Below are positions 32,990 to 43,985 of a stretch of DNA of 64,000 nucleotides, piece by piece. A program made the translations under genes and the position numbers. Source of the stretch: Leucocoprinus leucothites (lineage: Eukaryota; Basidiomycota; Agaricomycetes; Agaricales; Agaricaceae); the NCBI GenBank assembly GCA_013368445.1, contig JAACJO010000010.1, positions 744,001 through 808,000 of the forward strand, read 5' to 3'. The notes below the pieces were generated by a model. It saw only the letters and a list, made by a program, of their open reading frames with translations. It searched no databases and was not told where the DNA came from. Each line of letters starts with the position of its first letter. Position 1 is the stretch's first letter.

Positions 32990-35039
32990 TATCCAAGAAT
33001 CGCCTCCAAATCACAATATGCGGACCCCGGAATGGAGCAAATCAGATCGCACCCACAGGGACCGGGCAATCCGTCGACCATTACCCTAGCATCCCCTGTC
33101 CTCCCAACCTTTCATCCGCCAATCTCCAAGCCAGTTCTCTGACAGTGCAGAAACCTACAATTACTCCTTGTACGCTCCGGGTACAAGAGCAAATATCTCT
33201 GCTCGAACAGGCGCTCCTTCCCCTGGGTTCCTTTATGCCTCTTCCAAAGCCTTTTCCTCCGCGAAAGTGTGCACTCTATGCAGAACAGAGCAGAAACGGC
33301 CACGCGATGCTGTCGCCGCAGTCGAGTAGGGACATGGGAGAGTAATGTATGCTCTACACCACAGTTATAGGTTAAGAACCCGACTTGACTAGGAACAAGG
33401 TTGAAGGGGAGAAGGAAGATACTGGTGAGGCAGACCATGGGTAACCCGGCATTCTATAGCGATACCAAGGAGCGAAAGCATTATGTAGAGCTTCATTACC
33501 GTAGCAAAGGTGGGGGGGTGAGGGTATATGATAGAGCTGTTGGGAAAAGCTATCCTTTGGCTGGGAGGGAAATGGATAAGGTGTAATGTTGTGGTACCAT
33601 TAGGAGTCATTAGGAGCCTCAGCCTACGAACATCGGCGTCTTTGTTTTCGTTTGTTGATAGATGACAGACGTGACAGAAATGTGACGATACATCCGTGTG
33701 ACAATCGGGGGAGAACTTGATGCGGAGCCACTACCCGATAACCAGTTGGGTTAGCTGTTGTCAGACATTCCAAGTACAACAATTTTTTGGAGTCGTCTGC
33801 CTCCTTCTGTGGCTTTCTTAAATCACTCGACTATCTTGAACTTGTCTTCATCGGCCAACAAGTATTGAAATATTCGCTCCAAAGCCAACCGAGCCGCCTG
33901 AGGTTGGCTCGGGTTTCCGCGCAGCGGTAAAACAGCAAGACGACTTCTCGGCCATATGTGGAATGCTTGAAGAGACTCCCTCATACGCTACTCCCCTCCC
34001 GTCCCCTTGCAACCCCTGCACCTACACAACGGTATTCCTATCTAGTCGGATCACTCAATCCCAGGAACCGCTGTTGGTAAACACCTCCGGAGCTCTCGAC
34101 CTACAACGCCTCTAACAAGAATAAACGCACATCTGTTCAGCTAGCTCTTACGCGATGTTCTATCCAGTTTGACTCCACACCGCGTGTCCTTGTTTCTCAG
34201 CCCTCTTGGGCGTACAATTCAAATGCCGTCAAATTGGCTTACTCCAGGAGGCTAATACTTCAAAACTGTTCGTCCAGCATTTTTGAACTCTGGCTGAGAC
34301 AGCCGACTATTCTCCGGGTGCCCTTGGAAGATGCTGGGAACTGGAAGGTCTTTCGCATCTGAGACTGGATTTTGAGTGCCTGTTACGACACTTCCTGATG
34401 AGGTTCTTTCGGACTCGAGACCTTTTTGTAGATGGACTCTCGTTTAAGCTTCAGTATTACCTGTGAACCATTCTGGTGGCCCACCCTACTGTGGAATTTC
34501 CTCTATCCATGCCTTAGTCCCACTGTAACACGTATCTCTTTTTCTTTTCTTTTGATGGAGCATAGGGCATTCGCAGCTAACCATGTTAGTTCTTCCATCC
34601 CGTACATGTATCTCTTTTAAATTCTCCATTTCAGTAATGACTAGGCTTCAGCTAACAGGAGCTACATGTAGAGTCCAACATGATTGAGTTTAATTTTTTA
34701 GTGTTCCAAATGCACAGGCTGAACATTGTCTCCTGAGATCCTCATTTTTGAAATGATTGTTCCGCTTACAGCTCGCGACATGTGAAGACCTTCTTGGGTA
34801 ATCAGAACTTTACCTCACTCCATATACGCCAATAAGCACAGCTCACTTCCCGGCCCCTCTTTTCCCTTGTCAGCATTATGCTCCGTGGTGCCGTTCTATA
34901 CTGGCACAATCCCCGGTCACTACCACTTTCAGCCACGCTACCACCTTCCTAACCTTCCACGTCTATCACTAGTACCATCTACTCCACCAATATCGTATCA
35001 TCGCCAATAACGTCAGTCTCAAGTTTTTCCGACACAACC
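32990..35039. other. Intergenic region without recognised gene
   Basis: Only short open frames. Nothing with family signatures was seen on either strand. Confidence 0.4.
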
Positions 35040-35160
35040 CGCATGTTGATAGAAGGCTTCAACTCCAGCAAAGGCACTTGCTACAAATTTTGTACATGGT
35101 CCGATGAAGCTCAAATCGCTTTGTTTTCATTGCGGCTGACAGCTCTACAGGAGGTTTGTC
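35040..35160 (+). pseudogene. Cerato-platanin relic
   Basis: The frame reads MLIEGFNSSKGTCYKF, which matches FLIEGFNSTRCGACYEL of the intact cerato-platanin at 36539. Sequence before and after is too decayed to align by eye. It is the core of an older duplicate about 1.5 kb upstream of the live gene and in the same orientation. Confidence 0.65.
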
Positions 35161-36460
35161 TGTGTATTTTTGTGGATGAGATAGTCAGAAGGCTTCTCCC
35201 TGAGCACGTATTGTAATTCGCTGATTTATATGATTTATATGCCACTTACAAACTTCGAGTCGATCAATGCCAAACAGCGCTGAATTCTGACCCAGTGTTT
35301 GTTGCCGACTCCCCCAAAATTTCCTCGAACGAATAGAAGCGTGTTAGTTTAGTGCGACACATCATTTTAATGAGATATGACTGGTATCAAGTATGTTGGG
35401 AGTGCAGTCAACCCGTAAAGGGTGGGCATTGCTATCATAAAGGAGACCCACAATAAAGCCGGATCACCGGATCACCGGCAAATTCTATGCGTCTAGTTTC
35501 GTTGAATGGGTGGAGAATGGGCACAACCAACCACCGCCTCCCATCGCGCAATTTCCAAGCTCTCGTTCACCGCGCCTCATGCTTTCAGGCCATAGGGTTC
35601 GCTATTGTGGCTGATAGATAGCTTTGTCTTCCTGCTCTAACAAGTGCTGCAGGCGACCAACTCACCAATCGGACACCTCACATCACTGGATACTCAGAAG
35701 TATTAGAGACGAACTTGAGAATGCTCACCTATCCTGCGATGCCTTGACTCTGCCTTTACCTTCATGCGTCATGGACTATGGGCCTGCTCTGAAACCGGTG
35801 TCTAAAACTGCGCAAGTCCGCTTTTCGTCCGGTGGTCGTCGCAACAGCCTGACCAACCATTTCGGCAATTGTTCCTCCCAAGTCGGATCACTTGGAAGAT
35901 AACCACCCAAAACGCGACCTCTTGGCATAGGTGGTATTTTCGTTCTCTACACTCTTTGCCTCGTCCGTGCACCTTCCCGCTCGGCTGCGCTGAGTAATAA
36001 ACATGGAAGACACAAAGCTCTTCCGAGTAGAGGTCCGCTTCGATGCGGATAACCTCATGTATAGCCATAATTTCCCGCTCTCCGTTTTCTCGTTGCCTAT
36101 TCCTGCGGGATATCATACTTTAGATGACTGTGTTACTATTCCGAATACCCAGCACAGGCCTCGGTGGCTTTCGCGATATCTTTAGTGTCTTCATATTGAT
36201 CGGGTGGACTTTTGAGTTCAACCTCCACCATTTTCGGGCTGCAGGTGCTCTCATCCCCACTAGTGAGCGCTCCGCACATCACAAAACATATGTTTTATGC
36301 TACAACATAGGATTTCGACCGACTGTTGGCGGACACGGTATTACGTGAAGCATAGCATGTTCATTGCCAGAATCCCCGTATACTCATATAAGAAATGGAT
36401 TTTACTCATTCACATATCCTTTCTCCAGATATATTATCCACGATTCGGCACCTCAAGCAG
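35161..36460. other. Intergenic region upstream of the cerato-platanin gene
   Basis: No supported gene. Open frames on both strands (for example 35802-36116 minus) show no domain signature. Confidence 0.4.
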
Positions 36461-36468
36461 TATAAAAA
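36461..36468 (+). promoter_or_regulatory. TATA box of the cerato-platanin gene
   Basis: TATAAAAA, 71 bp before the ATG at 36539. The spacing fits a short 5' untranslated region, as is usual for highly expressed secreted small proteins of fungi. Confidence 0.6.
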
Positions 36469-36538
36469 CCCATCCTGTTCTACTGGAAGAACCAGAAACA
36501 AAGTCTTCTACACTCGCAACCAAACAACTACAGCTACC

Positions 36539-36985
36539 ATGCAGTTCAACGTCTTCGCTCTTATCGCCTCCGCTCTTGCTGTTGCCCCAGCATTGGCTCA
36601 GCCCCCCACCGCCAGTGTCCTCAACTATGACGCTCAGTTCGACAACCCCAGCGGCACTCTTGGCAGTACCGCGTGCTCTGCCGACGTGGGTCCTCTCCGC
36701 GGTATCCACACCTTCGGAGACATCCCTACCTTCCCGCACATTGCTGGCTCGTTCCTCATCGAGGGCTTCAACTCCACTCGCTGTGGTGCTTGCTATGAGT
36801 TGTTGTACAACCGAGCTGATGGCACCCAGGTCGTGTTGCCGTTCACTATCATCAACACGGTGGACAGGGGCTTCACTCCCAGTGTTCAAGGAATGCATGA
36901 TTTGACTGGTTTTAATGTCAACAACTTCCCTGGCGATGTGCCCATCTTCTACAAGGAGGTCCCTGAATATGACTGTGGTCTCTAA
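36539..36985 (+). CDS. Cerato-platanin family secreted protein
   Basis: 148 residues without introns. The first 20 residues (MQFNVFALIASALAVAPALA) are a classical signal peptide with cleavage expected after ALA. The mature part has the cerato-platanin pattern: SVLNYDAQFDN, LGSTACSADV, GIHTFGDIPTFPHIAGSF, GFNSTRCGACYEL and a final YDCGL. There are four Cys in the mature chain, as in the family, which forms two disulfides. These are small secreted wall-associated or chitin-oligomer-binding proteins that act at the cell surface. A perfect start context and TATA box support expression. An older broken copy lies at 35040. Confidence 0.93.
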   Translation: MQFNVFALIASALAVAPALAQPPTASVLNYDAQFDNPSGTLGSTACSADVGPLRGIHTFGDIPTFPHIAGSFLIEGFNSTRCGACYELLYNRADGTQVVLPFTIINTVDRGFTPSVQGMHDLTGFNVNNFPGDVPIFYKEVPEYDCGL

Positions 36986-37965
36986 AGGTAAGACATTTCT
37001 TCCTAACATTGATGCGTTATACTCAGCTCACGTCCACATAGAGATATCAGATAATATGCTTTGAAGTTCAGATATGCCGAGTTCTGAATCGGAGTTTCCA
37101 TTCTGTATTTAAATTTTGAACGTTTGCTCCTTTGTAATACAGGCTTGTTAATTTTGGAAATCTTGATATAATATTTGATGCGACGAATGGACGACAAAAT
37201 GTGCTGTAACTCACGTTTTACTGATGCACGCTACTCAAAGTTCCGATATTTTGTTTCCTCTCTCAGTTCAGCCTCGCTCGCCTACCTCCAAGCACGTCAA
37301 AGGCAAATATTCTATTCGGTTCTTAACAAAGATTGTCTAGGTGCATGTGAGAACATCGATCGAAAGAAATTCAACACCAAAGGGTCAAACGCAAGAATAT
37401 CTTTTTCAGAAAAAAGACTAAGGGGAGATGTCAGATTTTTAGGGTTTCACGGCTAAAAACTTTAGGAAACGTATTATTGCCTGTGCGTTATGCATGAGGG
37501 GAAATCACAACATGAATTGCCAGTAGAAAGTGCCAGAGTCCGAAAGATGCCTATGACTACCTCACCGCAATCTACGACAAGAACAACGGTGGCATGGTCA
37601 CAGATAGCCAAGGTAGAAGCACTGCCACAGTCTTTTCTGATGATTTACGTATAGACATGAGGCAAGCCCAGAGATGAACCTACTCTGACTGGGCGAGCAC
37701 GGCTCACCTCAAAGAAGATCATAATAAAAGGGCTGCCAAAGTCGATTGATATGTTTGATATCTGATCCACCACTGGCAGGCTTAACAGCCTTATTTCAAA
37801 CCCCGCCCATTGTGCTCTTGATCCTCACCATTGTTCCTTTATCGACGTGATCTTCCCGGCCGCTTGGTAAGGAATATCAAATAACTTGACCATGGTGCCT
37901 TCACCCTGGTATATGTTCTCCTTGCTTATCCCAGCTCATTCTGACCTTATTCTCTTACTTTCACC
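36986..37965. other. Intergenic region between cerato-platanin and first receptor
   Basis: No supported gene. A short frame near 37550-37615 (DAYDYLTAIYDKNNGGMVT) reads like protein but has no support on either side and may be an exon relic. Confidence 0.4.
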
Positions 37966-39308
37966 ATGGAGGACCCAACCTATCCGCTCTTCTCGGTTTT
38001 CGCTTTCATCGCTTTCGCTCTTGTCCTTATCCCTTTACCATGGCATCTTCTGGCCTGGAACTCTGGGACATGTCTATATATGATTTGGACCGCCATTGCT
38101 TGCTTTAATCTTTGTATCAACTCCATAATTTGGCATGAAAACGCTATTGATTGGGCTCCTATCTGGTGCGATATTTGTATGTGCTTAAACGGCCTATTTT
38201 CAAAGATCCTCGCCTTACGGGATACCTTCAGCTACACGCATCATGGTTGGCGCTTCAGTCGCGATTCCAGCTGCATCTTTGTGCATTAACAGAAGGTTGT
38301 ACAAGATTGCTTCATGTCAATCCGCTTCAATCTGTCATTCCGAGGTGAGGGAGGACACACCAACCCGTAGTCGATCAAGTCCTCCTAAACACACTCTCAG
38401 AAACGGAGAGCAGTCATTATTGATCTGGCTATCGGGCTCGGAATACCATTTTTACAAATGCCTTTGCGTATGTGTCCAACAATCCTTCATCCCTTCGCCC
38501 TTTGGTGAACCCTTGGCGATAGAATTCATTGTACAGGGCCACCGCTATGACATCTTTGAAGGGGTTGGGTGTATGCCTACAACCGTGAATACGCCCTTAG
38601 CATACCCGCTGAACTTCCTCTGGCCCAATATCATAGGTTTAATCTCCGTAATCTATGGCAGTGAGTCTTTGATCCCCTACCAACAACCTCATGGCCTCAT
38701 GTCCCTCATTAGTACTGGCCTTACGAGCTTTTGTTCAACATCGAGCTCAGTTCCAGCAATTCCTCTCCTCGAATTTTTCACTGAGCACCAGCCGCTTCAT
38801 TCGCCTCATGGCTCTCGCGACCGTTGAGATTATCTTTAATATCCCCATAACCAGCTACGGGCTCTACCTTAACATCACTTCTCGCCCTATCTACCACTGG
38901 AAGAGTTGGTCTGATACCCACTTCGCGTGGTATACTATCGATACTTATCCCGCCGTCGTTTGGAGGAGCCAGAAGACTCAGGTAATCATCATGGAATTCA
39001 CCCGCTGGCTGCCCATATTCTGTGCCTTTGTCTTCTTCGCCTTCTTCGGATTTGCAGATGAGGCAATCTCAAATTATAAACGCGCCTACAGCGCTATCCT
39101 CGGGAGCTTCGGGTACGCTTCGACAAAAAGCCGGAAGATAAATCTCATTGGGTCAGCTTGTTTCGAATACATCATCTTCTAACATGCTCATTCTCTTCTC
39201 CCGGCTTACAGTTCTTTCGGCTTTAGTGAACACTCGGCAGCGGGGAAACAAGTTATCCCTACACAGGTCTTTCGGCCACCCCAGCTCGGATCCGATTCAC
39301 TGCAGTAA
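37966..39308 (+). CDS. STE3-type pheromone receptor R1
   Basis: Six exons: 37966-38176, 38232-38344, 38401-38467, 38523-38660, 38713-39151, 39212-39308. All introns are GT-AG of 51-60 bp and phases fit, giving 354 residues. Helix 1 ends in LIPLPWH; then WCDIS, GASVAIPAASLCI (helix 3), KRRAVIIDLAIGLGIP, FIVQGHRYDIFEGVGCMP, helix 5 and SRFIRLMALATVE. YHWKSWSDTHFAWY takes the place of the usual RPW--W-D-H loop, and FCAFVFFAFFGFADEA is helix 7. It is a class D GPCR at the plasma membrane that binds lipopeptide pheromones and signals through a G protein in mating. Closest in this window to R5 (58339-59737); both share AWNSGTC after helix 1. Confidence 0.92.
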
Positions 39309-40202
39309 CGGCCGCCCATTGCCCATGCACACTTTGGAAACCCCGAGCTTCGAGCAGCGGATTCGTACACTCTAAGCCACTCCAAAGAAGCACTGCACTA
39401 GACTGTTTTGAGGTCTTTGCACGTCCCTATCAGTCCATCGTTTCGCCACTCGATGTTTCTTGCTAACATGTCATTGGACGACTCAAGTACTACCACATTT
39501 ATCCCATTGTTCTGATAGCAATTATGATTTGACTGATACTGTATTGAGCTCTATTTCCAATGTATACTTTCGAAATTCTGAACGGATTCCACATATCGCG
39601 TACTTGACAGCTGCCTTCTTGGCTTGATTTCAAGATAATTGGAGGGGACGTTGCTTTGTTATGTTCGGCAACTTGAGCCAAGTCATGAGCATTTCGGAAT
39701 CGGGATATGAACACCTGAGTGGTAATACCATTGTCCTACGTAAGTGGGTCCTTGTGATTAACGCTAATACTCAGGGTCGAGATCGGCAAGCGCCAAGGCT
39801 CATGAAGGCGATGTCATGAACAATGGAGCTTTATTCTTGACCTCAAATCCCTGTCGAGAGCGTGCCCATTATTCCAAACAAAATTCGCGTGGTTAACAGG
39901 TGTCATCGCCGCCTCCTATCCATGCCACTCAACACGGCTTCTGAACTGGCAAATGTCAGTTTTCTTGGTATGAATAGGGCATCAATTTGTTCTAAGATAC
40001 GTTGTGAGACATCATAAAGAGCGAATAGCTAATGGCGAGAATATACAATGTACATAAAATGAAATAGATAAGAGAACGAAAGCGAGCTTCAAGACCCAAA
40101 GGCTTCGGTGAGATAAACAGTAGAAATAAGATTGTCGATACCGCGATAGGTATTTTGAGAGGAGGAAAGACCACTGCATCTCCCGAAACTTATAAATTGG
40201 AT
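39309..40202. other. Intergenic region between convergent receptors R1 and R2
   Basis: R1 (plus) and R2 (minus) converge here. No pheromone-like CaaX ORF was found on either strand by eye, and no other gene is supported. Confidence 0.4.
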
Positions 40203-41705
40203 TCAGATAGATTCTGCAACCGATTTTACATGAGCGCGGGGGTGTCGTGGGGGAGGCAGTGGAGTCAGAATGAACGTGGGTGAGATAATAGAGGTCGGTA
40301 TAGGTGCAATCGCTTCATTAGCCAAGTTATGCTGTCTTCCTGGATCATATATGTGGTAAGGTAGGAAAGAAGTTAGCCTGGTAGAATTATGATGACAAGG
40401 GATATCTGTCGTAGTATCGTCTGCTGACGAGTCAGCGTCTTTGTAGACGGATGTCGGCGTAGGTGGCAACGCTTTATCGCTACTGGAACAGACACTAAAT
40501 TACAAAATCAATTACAAATTAGTCGGGCAAGAAAGCTGACAGGGTGTATGCCGATGACTTACTCTTTGGTATTCACAGTAGATAAGCGAGATAACTCGTC
40601 TTTCTTGGACAAGCAGAGCATAACCCGGATAACACGGTCTCGAATCCAGACGAAGCATCTCTTGTATTCCTCAACAGCATCATGGCCGAAGGCAAAAAAC
40701 GCAACGAAGAGCCAGGTAGAAATGGGAATCGCCCACCATCCTATATAATAGGTGGTTTGAATGAAAGGCGGCGCGGCCATAATAAGGTAACGATCAATAC
40801 GTCCGAAGTCTGAGTGTATGTCGGCCCAGTTTGTCCAGGGACGGAGTTTCATGTTGACGGAAGTGAACCAAAGGTCGTACGAAGTGACGCTGACAGACCA
40901 GACCATTTGGAAAGAGGCCATAAGTATGAGGCGTACATAGCGAGACGTTGTGAGAGAAGACTGGGAAACACTCAGAAGCGAGGCAAACTCAAGCCGTCGG
41001 ATGATGAAATGTCGGAGGGCAAGACCTATCAGATATGAGACAATCTGAAATCCCAGGTATGAGATTCAACCAGCCTGCGAAAACAAGCGCAGTTATCGCA
41101 AGGATAAGGGGTGGTATCCAGATAATGAAAAGTGCGAGAAAAGAGAAGTATATCGAAGGCCGGCAACCATAACCTTGAATGATATCGAAGCGATGGCCCT
41201 GTACGACGTAGTCTTTTCTGGCATTAGCAGAAAGTCAACAAGGAGATTAATTCACGTACGAAGCGCCATAAACACGGCTGGAAGTCCGAAACACATTAGG
41301 AACTCAAACACTTGCCGACGGTGCCTTTCCGCAATCATGAATCGTCTTGCTTGAGCCGACGCAACGTGCTCAAGATGGATACAAATGCAGAGGCAAGCAG
41401 CGGGTAATGCAAAGTTGGCGCCAACCGTGAGTTTCGTGCCTAGAAGTCACGTTGAACTTCATATAAGGTAAAGCTGATTTCAAAGGAGGCTCACTTATGT
41501 CGCACCAAACCCTAGACTTGATGTCGACATTGTTGCCCCAGAGAATGGCATCGACCGCGAAGATGACGTTGGAGGTAACAAGCCAAGCAATTATTGAGAG
41601 AGTTGCTACATTTCGAGCCCGCCAGTGCCAAGGGAGGGGAATCAAGCTGAGAAGAATAGAGATGACTGCGACAGGTGCAAATTCGGAGTGCAAGGGAGGG
41701 AACAT
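40203..41705 (-). CDS. STE3-type pheromone receptor R2
   Basis: Five exons on the minus strand: 41705-41495, 41439-41260, 41212-41075, 41025-40563, 40494-40203, giving 427 residues. Signatures: SLIPLPWHWRARNVATLS, RVWCDIS, VGANFALPAACLCICIHLE, QVFEFLMCFGLP, YVVQGHRFDII, SRYVRLILMASFQMVW, LRPWTNWADIHSDFGRID and WLFVAFFAFGHDAVEEYKR. Exon sizes 211, 180 and 138 match R1 (where 180 is split as 113+67) and R5. Intron 3 (41074-41026) begins GC instead of GT, at the same position as GT introns in R1 and R5. The C-terminal tail is long, rich in S, T and P, and may be phosphorylated. R2 belongs to a different subfamily from R1 and R5. Pheromone gene P1 lies 0.5 kb away and is divergent. Confidence 0.9.
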
Positions 41706-42207
41706 AGCATGGAATGGGAAAACGAGAGAAGAGGGGATTGTATGTCAGCATATCGCGATGGTACCCTCGGAATTCTTGTACTGAAGCTCATGGAGAAATT
41801 TAGTCGGACAATGGCTCGGCTGGAACAATACAAGTCAAATTTTACAGCGTGGTGTGATGATGGAAGGAGGACACAACCTGGAACCAGTGATGTGACAATG
41901 GACAATAGTCACAGACAAGTTTGTTGCTTGAGTGAGCATTCGATTTGGACAGTCCCGATCTCCATGAAGATGCTGTCGACTGCCACGATTCCATATATAT
42001 TCCAGTGTCTTGCGACTCCTTGCCTTCAGCCCGAAATTGTAACCTTTACCTAGTTGCTCAAATCCTGAAGGCGGCCAAGGCCCAGTGGTAAATCCATAAT
42101 CACTCTGGCGATATCCAACGCTGCTGAATAGTGACTTGTACCCAGTGCTTCGAGATACTCCCACTCGCCTCTCCCCTCGCAAATCCGATTGTACTTTAAA
42201 GTCTATA
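41706..42207. promoter_or_regulatory. Shared upstream region of R2 and pheromone gene P1
   Basis: About 500 bp between the divergent start codons of receptor R2 and precursor P1. No other gene is supported. A bidirectional promoter is inferred only from the layout. Confidence 0.4.
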
Positions 42208-42363
42208 ATGGATATTTTCTTCAGTCTCAACTCAGTCACTCTCTCCGATACCCCCCAGTCAAGGCCCTCTGCGACAGTCGCATCCATTTCCACCTCCAGC
42301 GCTCCACTCTTGGACGAGGACCAACCCTCGGGATACTACGACAATTCATGTGTTATCTCGTGA
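42208..42363 (+). CDS. Lipopeptide pheromone precursor P1 (CaaX box CVIS)
   Basis: 51 residues from ATG at 42208 to TGA at 42361-42363. It begins MDIFFSLNS, a typical basidiomycete precursor start (MD-F), is rich in S, T and D, and ends DEDQPSGYYDNSCVIS. CVIS is a farnesylation motif. An acidic pair (ED) before QPSGYYDNSC is a plausible processing site of the kind used in these precursors. The expected mature product is a short S-farnesylated, carboxymethylated peptide. The divergent receptor R2 next door supports the call, though in these fungi a receptor is not activated by its own linked pheromone. An in-frame upstream ATG at 42136 exists but is less like family starts. Confidence 0.8.
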   Translation: MDIFFSLNSVTLSDTPQSRPSATVASISTSSAPLLDEDQPSGYYDNSCVIS

Positions 42364-42889
42364 ACTGGTGAGATTATGAGATCCATCTGGCCTCAAAACC
42401 AACTCATACTTATTAGTCGATGTCCGGAGGTCGTTACCTACTAAGGAGCGCACGACGGCTCGCCTCCCTTAAGTTATCGTAAATTATCAAGCCCCCTTTG
42501 AACTGTATATTGTGTATCGTATTCTGGGTTTTATATGGAACAACGTGAGATTCCGGTGCTCTTCAGTACGACTTTCATGAAATACTGCTTTCAGTTCCCT
42601 TCAGCGCCTCTATATGAACACACCCCCTGAAGCGAAAATATTACACCAGTGATGGGGAAATCTCATAGACGCTTGAGCTAGGACTTTCCCCAAGATAAAC
42701 AAACTGAGAAGCCTCGGAAAAAATTTCCCTATGCCGAAATTCGGGTTGGAATTCCGAGCTTGTCTAGGACCGCTCAAGTGTCATCCAGGATTCCGAGTCA
42801 ACGCAGCTTCCTACCATTCAATTGTTCATCTCTTGCAGAACAATGTGGGCGGTTTATCTATACACAAGTTCTTTCGAGCAGCTCAAAAG

Positions 42890-43326
42890 TGTTCCCTTTT
42901 TTTTTTTACTTTCTCACCTCTGCACTTCGAATTACCCATTGGCTGCTTCGTCGTTGCAACTTCTGTCCTCATCCCATTCCCCTGGCATTGGCAAGCACAC
43001 GATGTCCTACGCTTTCTATCATGGCATGGCTCTTTGTCGTTAATCTCACCGACGGAATTTTATCCTTTGGGCTGGGAGCGCAGCGATGAAATCGCTAGCC
43101 TAGTACGACATCAGTGAGCACGTGTGACTGTCAAACTTTGCAAGCAACCTGGCAGGGTACTCTCGGCAGCAACCAGGATCCAGGTTGGGGCCACCTTTGT
43201 GCTTCCGGTATCATGTCTTTGTCTATGCGTACATTTCGAACAAATTTCGTCCATTCGCCATCTACCCTCAATCAAAGGAAAAGAAGTATGTGCTTGAGAT
43301 ATTCCCTTACTAGATTGTTCTAATAA
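42890..43326 (+). pseudogene. Receptor relic R3
   Basis: Broken N-terminal part of a STE3-like receptor: VLIPFPWHWQAHDV (helix 1 end) in one frame, then LSIMAWLFVVNLTDGI (helix 2) after a frame shift. Near 43240-43310, NFVHSPSTLNQRKRSM matches QISSTPQVQSTLNQRKRRM of relic R4. The rest is missing; the MITE at 43329 begins right after it. Confidence 0.75.
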
Positions 43327-43328
43327 TA

Positions 43329-43983
43329 AGATAGGGCGCATACATACCCCACCAACGTCACGTGCTGTTACAAAAACCGTGACACCTCCCCTAGAAAGGT
43401 GCTTGAGCAACAGAAATCACCGTGCCCATCGCTAGCTTTTCAGGATATGATAAATCAAGGCTGAACATTTTGTTGGTAGTAGTGTGAGGAATATATATAC
43501 GAGATCTTATAACAAAATACCAAAAATTGGAAGACTAGTTCCAGAAATACATCAAGATATTTCAGCCTCATCCAAGGATAGACATGGGGAGCACACGATG
43601 ACCATGAAATTTACATGCTGCACACGAGAGCGAGTTCCCTCTAGCCTGAAACGAGTGAATGCATCTATTTTCAGAGGTTTGTAGTACCCTGCTCTACCTC
43701 TAGGCCATCCTCGAAGATAATGCTGAAAATATTCTGAGGTGTTACTAAGGGCGCTGACATGTACATCTTAGAAATCTGAGAACTCCTCCTGCAATTACGC
43801 CGAAAATGCGCTGAAAATGGGATTGAATGATTGTATTTGAGTATCTACACCAGTTGTTCATGCCCGAATTAGGAGTACATACCTAAATAGTATTATAATG
43901 GATTTTCATGGGTTTCTCATGAGGTTTCTGGGGGATGTCACGATAGTCACGTGACGTTGGTGGGGTATGTATGCGCCCTATCT
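43329..43983. mobile_element. Non-autonomous inverted-repeat DNA element (MITE-like), 655 bp
   Basis: Perfect terminal inverted repeats of 36 bp (starting AGATAGGGCGCATACATACC and ending in CACGTG) at 43329-43364 and 43948-43983. The TA dinucleotide flanks both ends (43327-43328 and 43984-43985). Weaker inverted similarity continues inward (CGTGACACCTCCCC against CGTGACATCCCCC). There is no transposase frame inside. TA target sites suggest Tc1/mariner-type mobilisation, inferred from the flanks only. Confidence 0.88.
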
Positions 43984-43985
43984 TA

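Noticed and set aside
43327..43985. PIF/Harbinger origin for the inverted-repeat element
   Set aside because: A three-base TWA target copy would be expected. Only TA is shared by both flanks (TAA at left, TTA at right).
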